Positions 1 through 4,364 of a stretch of 5,993 nt of DNA are shown here, in pieces (the stretch's first letter is position 1; every line of letters begins with the position of its first letter). Origin of the DNA: Candidatus Aenigmatarchaeota archaeon. Its GTDB lineage: Archaea > Aenigmatarchaeota > Aenigmatarchaeia > PWEA01. The notes beneath the pieces are model-generated. The model made no database searches. It saw nothing but the letters and a program-made list of their open reading frames with translations, and had not been told where the DNA came from. The translations under genes were made by a program, and so were the position numbers. The stretch covers positions 1-5,993 of the forward strand of contig PUKU01000061.1 of the NCBI GenBank assembly GCA_003550625.1. Reading direction: 5' to 3'.

Positions 1-2
1 AA

Positions 3-629
3 CATATGAAGGAGCACGGTGCCGAGGTTATATCTGTAGATGGGGACTATACGGAGGCCAGCAAAAGGGCCTGGGAAGATAGAGAAATGAAAGGAATGTA
101 CCTCATGGGAGACTATCCCTATAGAGGCGAGGGAGAAAAGACCATGGGTCATGAGATAGGCGATCAGTTTGATGCAGATGTAGTTTTTGCACCCGTTGGA
201 AACGGTACATTGGTCCATGGGTTGTGGAAGGGTCTAAGGGAACTGGAGATCGCCGGTCTATGTGATAGTTTGCCCCGTCTTGTTGGAGTGCAGGCTGAAG
301 GATGTGATACTGTTGCAACTGCACTCAGAAAGGGTTTGGACGAACCCATAGCTGTGCCTGAACCAGATACTGTTGCCGATGCAATATCATGCGGTGATCC
401 ACTTGACGGTGATCAGGCAATCATAGCTATACGGGAAAGTAATGGTTCCTGTGTTTTGGTCGACGATGAGGAAATATTGGAGGCCAAAAAGATTCTTGCC
501 CGGGATGAAGGAATATATGCGGAGGAGGCTGGTGCTGTGGCCCTTGCAGGTTTAATGAAGAGACATGAAGATTTCAGTGAGGGTGAGAAGGTTGTGTGTT
601 TGATTACAGGACATGGGTTAAAGACTTAA
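3..629 (+). CDS. thrC: Threonine synthase-like PLP enzyme, C-terminal part (5' end outside window)
   Basis: The frame is open to the left edge (an in-frame His codon precedes the Met at 6), so the N-terminal half, including the PLP-binding lysine, is missing. Numbering from that Met, the fragment has a YRGEGEKT segment at 39-46, the glycine-rich phosphate-binding loop APVGNG at 62-67, WKGLREL at 74-80, LPRLVGVQAEG at 89-99, an EEAGAVALAGL helix near 172-182 and the terminal ITGHGLKT at 200-207. This order is typical of fold-type II PLP enzymes and closest in my memory to archaeal threonine synthase, which makes threonine from O-phosphohomoserine in the cytoplasm. Complete archaeal ThrC is about 350-400 residues, so roughly half is present. 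A threonine synthase paralogue such as cysteate synthase, or a threonine dehydratase-like enzyme, cannot be excluded without the N-terminus. The stop is TAA at 627-629, 26 bases before the tRNA on the same strand. Confidence 0.8.
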   Translation, partial: HMKEHGAEVISVDGDYTEASKRAWEDREMKGMYLMGDYPYRGEGEKTMGHEIGDQFDADVVFAPVGNGTLVHGLWKGLRELEIAGLCDSLPRLVGVQAEGCDTVATALRKGLDEPIAVPEPDTVADAISCGDPLDGDQAIIAIRESNGSCVLVDDEEILEAKKILARDEGIYAEEAGAVALAGLMKRHEDFSEGEKVVCLITGHGLKT

Positions 630-632
630 ACT
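625..632 (+). promoter_or_regulatory. Possible TATA box for the tRNA-Gly gene
   Basis: CTTAAACT overlaps the stop codon of the upstream gene and is centred about 27 bases before the tRNA 5' end, the usual archaeal TATA-to-start distance. The match to TTTAWATA is weak and an equally AT-rich stretch follows, so this is tentative. Confidence 0.3.
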
Positions 633-641
633 AAAGTAAAT

Positions 642-653
642 ATGTTTAAACAT
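642..653. repeat. Perfect 12-bp palindrome upstream of the tRNA
   Basis: ATGTTTAAACAT equals its own reverse complement. It ends two bases before the first base of the mature tRNA. It may be a protein-binding site or simply AT-rich spacer. As an RNA it has no loop and would not form a useful hairpin. Confidence 0.5.
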
Positions 654-679
654 GTGCGCCTGTGGTCTAGTCTGGCCTA

Positions 680-711
680 GAGATGATGTGCATAGTTCAC
701 ATCTTTGGGTA
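680..711 (+). other. tRNA intron 1, in the D-loop (about 32 nt)
   Basis: The D stem pairs only if about 32 nt are removed between GGCCTA (674-679) and AGAC (712-715). The bases TA occur at both junctions, so the cut can slide (678-709, 679-710 or 680-711) without changing the product, which has an 11-nt D-loop. Inside, ATGTG (686-690) pairs with CACAT (698-702) around a 7-nt loop. CCTA (676-679) can pair with TGGG (706-709), giving a BHB-like fold whose ideal cuts would be 681/682 and 711/712 and would leave a 13-nt D-loop. The exact ends are therefore uncertain by a few bases. Confidence 0.7.
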
Positions 712-727
712 AGACTCGAGCCTCCCA

Positions 728-786
728 AGAAGAACCTTTTACTCACTGACGCTCGTAAAACGTTCGCGAAAAAGGGAATCGGAGAG
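728..786 (+). other. tRNA intron 2, canonical position 37/38 (59 nt)
   Basis: The BHB motif is textbook. The outer helix is the anticodon stem. The 4-bp central helix is CTCC (722-725) with GGAG (781-784). The 3-nt bulges are CA|A (726-728) and AG|T (785-787), each cut after the second base. Inside, GA (729-730) pairs with TC (779-780), and CCTTTT (735-740) pairs with a matching A/G-rich stretch (771-776). The intron shares two near-identical blocks with intron 3. Confidence 0.92.
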
Positions 787-807
787 TGCTCGAAGCCCGG
801 GTTCAAA

Positions 808-869
808 GGAACCTTTTTTACTCATTTCATTCACAAAAGCGTTCGCGAAGAAGGGTAAGGTTCGGGAAA
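808..869 (+). other. tRNA intron 3, T-loop position 59/60 (62 nt)
   Basis: Removing it restores the T loop TTCAAAT and closes the T stem. The outer helix is the T stem. The central helix is weaker: U802-A867, U803-G866, C804-G865, then an A805-G864 mismatch. The bulges are AA|G (806-808) and AA|T (868-870). The intron-side helix GAACC (809-813) with GGTTC (859-863) is perfect. AAA occurs at both junctions, but other sliding positions fold worse. Confidence 0.88.
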
Positions 870-883
870 TCCCGGCAGGCGCA

Positions 884-1186
884 TCATTTTTCTCCAGCAA
901 AGCTGGTAGGCTCCTCTTTGTGTTCTATCCAGGTAAGCTGTCCTTTGTCAACAAAGGAACTGGTTTCGTAGAAAATATTTTGTCTGTAAATACCGTAGTC
1001 GTCTTCACCTGGTTGCCGTTCCGTTACATTTCCCATAGCATGTTCAAATGGACTTATGTCCCAGACACTGCCAAGCAGCATCAGAGCTGCAAGAAATACT
1101 ATTATGGCCAGTAGGAGTATAACAACCGCCCTTATGGATAACTCTATACCTTTTTTGGATTGGACACTACTACTCTGTAAAGACAT
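884..1186 (-). CDS. Small pilin-like membrane-anchored protein (class III-type N-terminus)
   Basis: This 100-residue protein is not assigned to a named family. Its N-terminus is short and polar, then SKKG (residues 10-13), then a hydrophobic helix of about 26 residues (IELSIRAVVILLLAI onward) and a WD pair, then an acidic exported tail of about 55 residues with no cysteine. The KKG-plus-helix layout matches archaeal prepilin-type signals, with cleavage predicted after the Gly. The ATG at 1186 was chosen because GGTGA (1194-1198) lies eight bases upstream as a Shine-Dalgarno site. The in-frame GTG at 1198 falls inside that site and would add four residues. It overlaps the upstream gene by 17 bases. 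From the Gly to the WD it aligns without gaps to that neighbour, so the two are probable paralogues. It is the last gene of the run and its stop abuts the tRNA 3' end. Confidence 0.8.
   Translation of the reverse strand: MSLQSSSVQSKKGIELSIRAVVILLLAIIVFLAALMLLGSVWDISPFEHAMGNVTERQPGEDDYGIYRQNIFYETSSFVDKGQLTWIEHKEEPTSFAGEK
887..891 (+). terminator. Oligo-T terminator after tRNA-Gly
   Basis: Five T residues start four bases after the tRNA 3' end, as expected for archaeal T-rich termination. The same bases, read on the minus strand, encode the last Glu and Lys codons of the convergent gene that ends at 884. Confidence 0.55.
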
Positions 1187-1469
1187 TCGTGGGTTCACCG
1201 TATACCGTGTTTTTTATAGAGTTTGATTTTTCGTTGGTTCTTCGGTAGCCAAATATCTCATCCAGGGGGTCCTCTTCTTCCTGCTGTTCTCTGATACCTT
1301 CCTGTGTCTGGTTTATGGGCTCTGTGTCCCATCCCTGGCCCAGAAAAAACAGAACAACGAGCATCACAAGTACAGCCACCACCAGTATCACTACTATATT
1401 TATGGGCAGAGAAATACCTCTTGTGCCGATTCCATCACCCAACTTTTCATTCGAACTTCCTAGCAACAT
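1170..1469 (-). CDS. Small pilin-like membrane-anchored protein, paralogue of the next gene downstream
   Basis: This 99-residue protein is of unknown function. Residues 16-18 are TRG, followed by a hydrophobic helix at 19-44 (ISLPINIVVILVVAV onward), then GWD at 46-48 and a highly acidic tail containing a run of Glu near 65-67. The TRG-helix pattern resembles class III prepilin signals. The anchor, from Gly18 to Asp48, is the same length as that of the gene ending at 884 and shares G-I-x-L-x-I, VVIL and the closing W-D. The start is ATG at 1469, overlapping the preceding gene by 10 bases. A GGGAGAT upstream, inside the preceding gene, is about 12 bases away, so a slightly later start is possible. 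Only the anchor looks conserved; the tail looks free to vary. Confidence 0.8.
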   Translation of the reverse strand: MLLGSSNEKLGDGIGTRGISLPINIVVILVVAVLVMLVVLFFLGQGWDTEPINQTQEGIREQQEEEDPLDEIFGYRRTNEKSNSIKNTVYGEPTNVFTE

Positions 1470-1786
1470 TCTATAATCATATCTCCCTGATCAAGATCTT
1501 CTATTTTTTCATAGTAGTCCGGTTCATTTTCCTTTATTTCGTCTATTGCAGGCCATACAGCAGTTGAGTTGCAATGTTCGGGTACAAAGTTTTGACAGCA
1601 GTTTCTTCTCTGGAATGTGGAACAGGCTGATCTGATATCTATCTCCCACTGTCCTGATTCCATTGCACCGCCTATCATACTGGCACCTCCTATGAGTAAA
1701 AGCAGAAGTATTATAGCTATTATAATTATAACAGTTTTTCCACCTAGTAGATCCAGAGATCCTTTGTTTTGTTTCAAATTTGTCAC
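1460..1786 (-). CDS. Cys-rich pilin-like surface protein with C-x7-CC-x7-C-x34-CC pattern
   Basis: This 108-residue protein belongs to no family I recognise. It has NKG at 7-9, a hydrophobic helix at about 18-40 that is nearly all Ile/Leu, then an exported acidic domain with six cysteines: C55, C63, C64, C72, C107 and C108 (the last two are the C-terminus). Six cysteines could make three disulfides outside the cell. The first four match the spacing in the upstream neighbour, including a shared RR-x-CCQN core, so the two are probable paralogues. The start is uncertain. GTG at 1786 forms a GTGA overlap with the preceding stop, while an in-frame TTG at codon 4 sits five bases after GGTGA. Either start keeps the helix. 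It overlaps the next gene by 10 bases. Confidence 0.8.
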   Translation of the reverse strand: MTNLKQNKGSLDLLGGKTVIIIIAIILLLLLIGGASMIGGAMESGQWEIDIRSACSTFQRRNCCQNFVPEHCNSTAVWPAIDEIKENEPDYYEKIEDLDQGDMIIECC

Positions 1787-2040
1787 CTTCCTTCACAGCA
1801 TATATCGTACGGATCTTCGTCGTGGTCCCAGTTAAGTTCGCCTTCCTCACATCTCTCGAGGTTGGGATTTTGACAACATCCTCTTCTTACGTAGTCTATG
1901 CAGTCGATCCTGAACTGTTCCTCCTGTGTTCTATCCACGTCTTCAGAAAAAATAATTATGGATGCAGATATAAAAACTACAACGAGTATGAAAGCAACCA
2001 GATGAAGTGGCTTTATTCTATCTCCTGCCTTTATCTTCAT
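1783..2040 (-). CDS. Small Cys-rich membrane-anchored protein with C-x7-CC-x7-C-x16-CC pattern
   Basis: This 85-residue protein has a basic N-terminus (MKIKAGDRIK), a hydrophobic helix at about 12-31, then a highly acidic exported domain. Six cysteines lie at C47, C55, C56, C64, C81 and C82. The segment Y50-VRRGCCQN resembles QRRNCCQN in the gene ending at 1460. It lacks a clear Lys/Arg-Gly site just before the helix (AG at 5-6 is the nearest), so whether a prepilin peptidase would cut it is unclear. The start is ATG at 2040, with AAGGT about ten bases upstream and a good TATA-like box centred 27 bases upstream. It ends in a GTGA overlap with the next gene, suggesting coupled translation. Its function is unknown; an extracellular structural or binding role is inferred from the anchor and the disulfide potential. 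Confidence 0.8.
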   Translation of the reverse strand: MKIKAGDRIKPLHLVAFILVVVFISASIIIFSEDVDRTQEEQFRIDCIDYVRRGCCQNPNLERCEEGELNWDHDEDPYDICCEGR

Positions 2041-2063
2041 ACTTTATCATACCTTCTTTTTGG

Positions 2064-2070
2064 ATATAAA
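2064..2070 (-). promoter_or_regulatory. TATA-like box before the small Cys-rich gene
   Basis: TTTATAT lies in the only sizeable gap (42 bp) downstream of the beta-helix gene and is centred about 27 bases from the ATG at 2040. If used, the transcript would start almost at that ATG, giving a leaderless or near-leaderless message and an internal promoter for the last four genes. Confidence 0.45.
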
Positions 2071-2082
2071 TGTTTTGTAGCA

Positions 2083-2253
2083 TTAACCAGATAGCATCAG
2101 ATCTCCAAAAATATCTATTATACCTCCGAACTGCCTATCGGAACGTGCCACGAATACTATTATTATTGAAAGTAACAGAAGACCTACTATTATGAATATA
2201 AGTACGTGAAACTCCATGCCCCTGCTTCTTAACGAATCTTTTATCTTGAGCAT
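2083..2253 (-). CDS. 56-residue pilin-anchor microprotein
   Basis: This short gene fills what would otherwise be an unexplained gap of about 215 bases. It runs from ATG at 2251-2253 to TAA at 2083-2085. It starts MLKIKDSLRSRG, continues MEFHVLIFIIVGLLLLSIII (13-32) and ends in an acidic 20-residue tail. SRG before MEF is a class III prepilin-type site. The helix closely matches that of the upstream beta-helix protein (G-[LM]-E-F-x-V-L-[VI]-F-I-I-x-G-L), so the reading frame is conserved at protein level, which supports it being real. It starts three bases after the stop of that gene. No strong Shine-Dalgarno site is visible (GGATG is about 12 bases upstream), so coupled translation is likely. 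After cleavage about 44 residues would remain, like a minimal pilin that is essentially only the assembly helix. Confidence 0.75.
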   Translation of the reverse strand: MLKIKDSLRSRGMEFHVLIFIIVGLLLLSIIIVFVARSDRQFGGIIDIFGDLMLSG

Positions 2254-2256
2254 AGT

Positions 2257-3237
2257 TTAAAACATCCATATATTTTCAAAGTCCCATGGGTCATCGAGAC
2301 CTCTTACCCTCTCGTCCGTGTACGTCGTCTTTGATTCCATGAGTGGATCGGTTTTGAATCTCCCGCCGCCCTGGTCTTCTTCCGGGTCAATCCCTGATGC
2401 ATCGATGCTCCAGAAAGAGTTGTCTGCTTCTCCGGAACCGGTCAGTCCTCCGCGAGAACCATCGCTTTGGACCCTTGCACCTGAGTATGTTTTATCCACC
2501 GTGCCGGTTGTTTGTCCTACTAGACCTCCTACTGTGTCACCACCTATTACAGATCCTACCGCGTAGGAGTTCTTTATGGTTCCAGTATTTGAACCAGCGA
2601 GACCTCCCACATTCGAGCCGGTTCCGTTTACATGGGCCTCCGAGAAGGATGAAATTATTTTGTTTGTGTTGGTGCCAACTATTCCTCCTATATCAGACTG
2701 GCCTCCTATCTCTCCTGATACGGTTGTGTTCTCAATTCTTCCACTGTTCTGTACTGCAACGGCACCCGAACTACCTGATCTTTCTATATTGACCCCTTCA
2801 AGCCGGATATTTTTTATTTGTCCGTTGTTTGTTCCGAAGAGTGGCGTGTTGGTGTTCTCTATCGTGTATCCACGTCCGTCTAGTTTACCAGAAAACGATG
2901 ATGTTATTTTTTCATTTCTATCCCAGCAGTCTATGTTACTGGTGAGGTGAAAGTCAGCATATGGCGTGTCTTCTATTCTATCGTACAGCTCATAACAAGA
3001 TCCTATAGGAGTGCCTATTTCATTGCCCAGTGAACCTGGTTCCTTGAGCTGGTTTCTGAGTACGGGGTATTTGAAGTGATCTATATAACCTATTTCTTCT
3101 CGTGCTGTTTCCTCGAATCCACTCACCATTCTTGTTATGTTACCTGAGCCCACTAAGAACAGGGATACTACGATGAGCCCTGATATAATGAAAACAAGTA
3201 CTCCAAACTCCAAACCCTTTTGAGTTGTTCTTTTCAT
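2257..3237 (-). CDS. GLUG-repeat beta-helix surface protein on a pilin-like anchor
   Basis: This 326-residue protein has a basic tip MKRTTQKG (1-8), a hydrophobic helix beginning LEFGVLVFIISGLIVV (9-24) and ending near 30, a linker of about 80 residues with C81 and C104, and then a right-handed beta-helix of GLUG-type repeats. LDGRGYTIEN (119-128) leads into six rungs whose GLxG-like turns sit at 133, 159, 185, 212, 238 and 264, a 26-residue period. The C-terminal block has FW at 275-276, and WDFENIW at 318-324 ends the chain, as is common in GLUG proteins. GLUG repeats are known from large bacterial and archaeal surface proteins and adhesins, so an adhesin or carbohydrate-binding tip role is plausible but inferred. 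The start is ATG at 3237, with AGGT three bases upstream and a TATA-like box about 34 bases upstream. KG before LEF is a candidate prepilin cleavage site. Confidence 0.9.
   Translation of the reverse strand: MKRTTQKGLEFGVLVFIISGLIVVSLFLVGSGNITRMVSGFEETAREEIGYIDHFKYPVLRNQLKEPGSLGNEIGTPIGSCYELYDRIEDTPYADFHLTSNIDCWDRNEKITSSFSGKLDGRGYTIENTNTPLFGTNNGQIKNIRLEGVNIERSGSSGAVAVQNSGRIENTTVSGEIGGQSDIGGIVGTNTNKIISSFSEAHVNGTGSNVGGLAGSNTGTIKNSYAVGSVIGGDTVGGLVGQTTGTVDKTYSGARVQSDGSRGGLTGSGEADNSFWSIDASGIDPEEDQGGGRFKTDPLMESKTTYTDERVRGLDDPWDFENIWMF
2428..2844 (-). repeat. Six-rung GLUG repeat region within the beta-helix gene
   Basis: This covers residues 132-270 of the encoded protein. Successive rungs start LFGTNNG, AVAVQNSG, GIVGTNTN, GLAGSNTG, GLVGQTTG and GLTGSG, spaced 26, 26, 27, 26 and 26 residues. 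The central rungs (185-245) are the most alike. Confidence 0.85.
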
Positions 3238-3266
3238 TTTACCTGAGATAAATAGTCCTCTCTTTG

Positions 3267-3274
3267 CTTATAAA
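3267..3274 (-). promoter_or_regulatory. TATA-like box before the beta-helix gene
   Basis: TTTATAAG overlaps the stop codon of the upstream gene and is centred about 34 bases from the ATG at 3237. A start site about 26 bases downstream of the box, near 3244-3245, would leave a 7-8 base leader holding the AGGT ribosome site. It is a good candidate for separate expression of the adhesin-like gene. Confidence 0.45.
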
Positions 3275-3849
3275 TTTCCTATGTATTCCAGCCACCCTTT
3301 CAGGTCCTCTGCTTCATCACGGAGCACTGTACAGTTGTCCTCGAAGCTTAGTTCCTTTTGTAAGCTATCGTATACTCTTATCCTTGGTTGGTTTCTCACT
3401 ACAGACAGCTCAGAGGATACAGAAGCTCCTTCCAAGTACAGAACCGTTTCATCCTCGTTCTTCTCTTCAACCCTTGTTTCTACACCTATAACGATGTCTG
3501 TTAACGATACATGCGTTTCTGGGGATACCTTATACCCTTCCTCTATCAAGTCCAGGTATGTTTCTATACTTTCTTCTGTATTACCTGCCAGATCATTTTC
3601 GTTGTTGCAGTCCACGGACATGAGCCCCTGTTGTACTCCAAGCACAATGGAGTCGTGTACAAGTTCCGATGCATAGTCGTACTGTACTTTTGCATCAAGC
3701 CTCTCCGTCTGTCCAAACCAGGTAGATCTTTCGGCCTGACTCGAAACTATACCAACAGCAACTGTTACAGCAAGTGCCACGCCAACGAGTCCTGCAACTA
3801 ATGTGGCCTTCGTTAGTATTCCTCCCATTTTCGTTTTTAACATGTCCAT
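3268..3849 (-). CDS. Membrane-anchored exported protein of unknown family
   Basis: This 193-residue protein has the N-terminus MDMLKTKMGGILTK, then one hydrophobic helix at about 15-36 (ATLVAGLVGVALAVTVAVGIV), then an acidic exported domain of about 155 residues. Two cysteines, in SVDCNN and EDNCTV, could form one disulfide. Helical segments near the membrane (LDAKVQYDYASELVHDSIVLG) precede beta-like stretches. The Gly pair at 9-10 after Lys7 is a weak class III-like site. The start is ATG at 3849, four bases after the preceding stop. An in-frame ATG two codons later is equally possible, and no clear Shine-Dalgarno site separates them, so coupling to the upstream gene is likely. Small hydrophobic residues (Ala, Val, Gly) dominate the helix, unlike the Ile/Leu helices of its neighbours. 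I do not recognise the domain. Confidence 0.8.
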   Translation of the reverse strand: MDMLKTKMGGILTKATLVAGLVGVALAVTVAVGIVSSQAERSTWFGQTERLDAKVQYDYASELVHDSIVLGVQQGLMSVDCNNENDLAGNTEESIETYLDLIEEGYKVSPETHVSLTDIVIGVETRVEEKNEDETVLYLEGASVSSELSVVRNQPRIRVYDSLQKELSFEDNCTVLRDEAEDLKGWLEYIGNL

Positions 3850-3853
3850 TGTA

Positions 3854-4360
3854 TCAAAACGTAAGGCTTTCCAGCATTTCCTCCTCTACTTCATCCGGAT
3901 CCACTATAATTTGGTAGGTTGCACCCATTTTCTCTTCTGGAAGTAGTACAGGTCTGGGGGTTCCCATGATACCTTCTTTCAGTATCTCGTCGTATCTATC
4001 GGTTCCCGGACCGTGTGTTGATTTATCGTCAAATATTACAGTTTCGATGTCGCCGTTGTCTTCGAATTCGTAAAGTATAACCCTTTCACCAAAAACGTTA
4101 TCTATCGTATTCCTTATACTGTCTTCCTTACCCCTTTCTGATGCGTATACCATGAGGTTATTTTTAGTTTCGTTTGTTCTCATGAGTATATTTTTTTCTA
4201 CTGTGAAGGTCGCTGGTTGTTGGCTTAATATGTCCATCTCAAGCTCGGCGCCTCCTACAAAAGGTCCTACTAAAAATAAAGTGAGCAGGAACATCGCAGT
4301 GAATACGAGGATTGCTATAAGCATAGTAAAACTCCCTCTTTTATCTATAATTTCGATCAT
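3854..4360 (-). CDS. Pilin-like membrane-anchored exported protein
   Basis: With the ATG at 4360 this is a 168-residue protein. It begins MIEIIDKRG (1-9), then SFTMLIAILVFTAMFLLTLFLVG (10-32), then GGAELEMD and an exported, acidic, mixed alpha/beta domain with no cysteine. KRG directly before a long hydrophobic helix is a good class III prepilin-type site. The frame is open further upstream to an ATG at 4435, but that extension would overlap the preceding gene by about 70 bases and would push the signal motif 25 residues inward, so the later ATG, four bases after the preceding stop, was chosen. The ribosome site is weak (TGGAC), which suggests translational coupling. The exported domain is not one I can name. 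Confidence 0.8.
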   Translation of the reverse strand: MIEIIDKRGSFTMLIAILVFTAMFLLTLFLVGPFVGGAELEMDILSQQPATFTVEKNILMRTNETKNNLMVYASERGKEDSIRNTIDNVFGERVILYEFEDNGDIETVIFDDKSTHGPGTDRYDEILKEGIMGTPRPVLLPEEKMGATYQIIVDPDEVEEEMLESLTF

Positions 4361-4364
4361 TTTA

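Larger units (their letters stand above)
656..883 (+). tRNA. tRNA-Gly (CCC anticodon), interrupted by three introns
   Basis: Removing three introns leaves a 75-nt cloverleaf with every stem paired. The acceptor GCGCCTG (656-662) pairs with CAGGCGC (876-882), followed by discriminator A883. The D stem is GTCT (665-668) with AGAC (712-715). The anticodon stem is CGAGC (717-721) with GCTCG (788-792), and the loop is CTCCCAT (722-727 plus 787), with U33 and anticodon CCC at 724-726. The variable loop is AAGC (793-796). The T stem is CCGGG (797-801) with CCCGG (871-875), and the T loop is TTCAAAT. Gly identity is supported by C35, C36, A73 and the G1-C72 and C2-G71 pairs. CCA is not encoded. Introns lie in the D-loop, at 37/38 and at 59/60. 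A tRNA scan that allows only one canonical intron would probably miss or miscall this gene. It would read codon GGG. Confidence 0.93.

Noticed and set aside
681..703. Hairpin with a 7-nt loop read as the anticodon arm of an unspliced tRNA
   Set aside because: Position 33 would be A instead of U, and the later anticodon stem with loop CTCCCAT and a perfect BHB gives a far better cloverleaf.
652..858. Plus-strand open frame of 68 codons
   Set aside because: It runs over the tRNA exons and introns; the structured RNA explains the sequence and the translation resembles nothing.
728..869. Homing endonuclease or group I intron in the tRNA
   Set aside because: The introns are 59 and 62 nt, have no coding capacity of their own and show archaeal BHB junctions.
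1524..1850. Minus-strand 108-codon open frame overlapping the two Cys-rich genes
   Set aside because: It is an out-of-frame shadow without a hydrophobic helix or domain; the two genes in the other frames share a conserved Cys pattern.
2318..2950. Several plus-strand open frames opposite the beta-helix gene
   Set aside because: They are antisense shadows created by the repetitive Gly/Thr/Asn codons; the minus-strand frame has clear GLUG periodicity.
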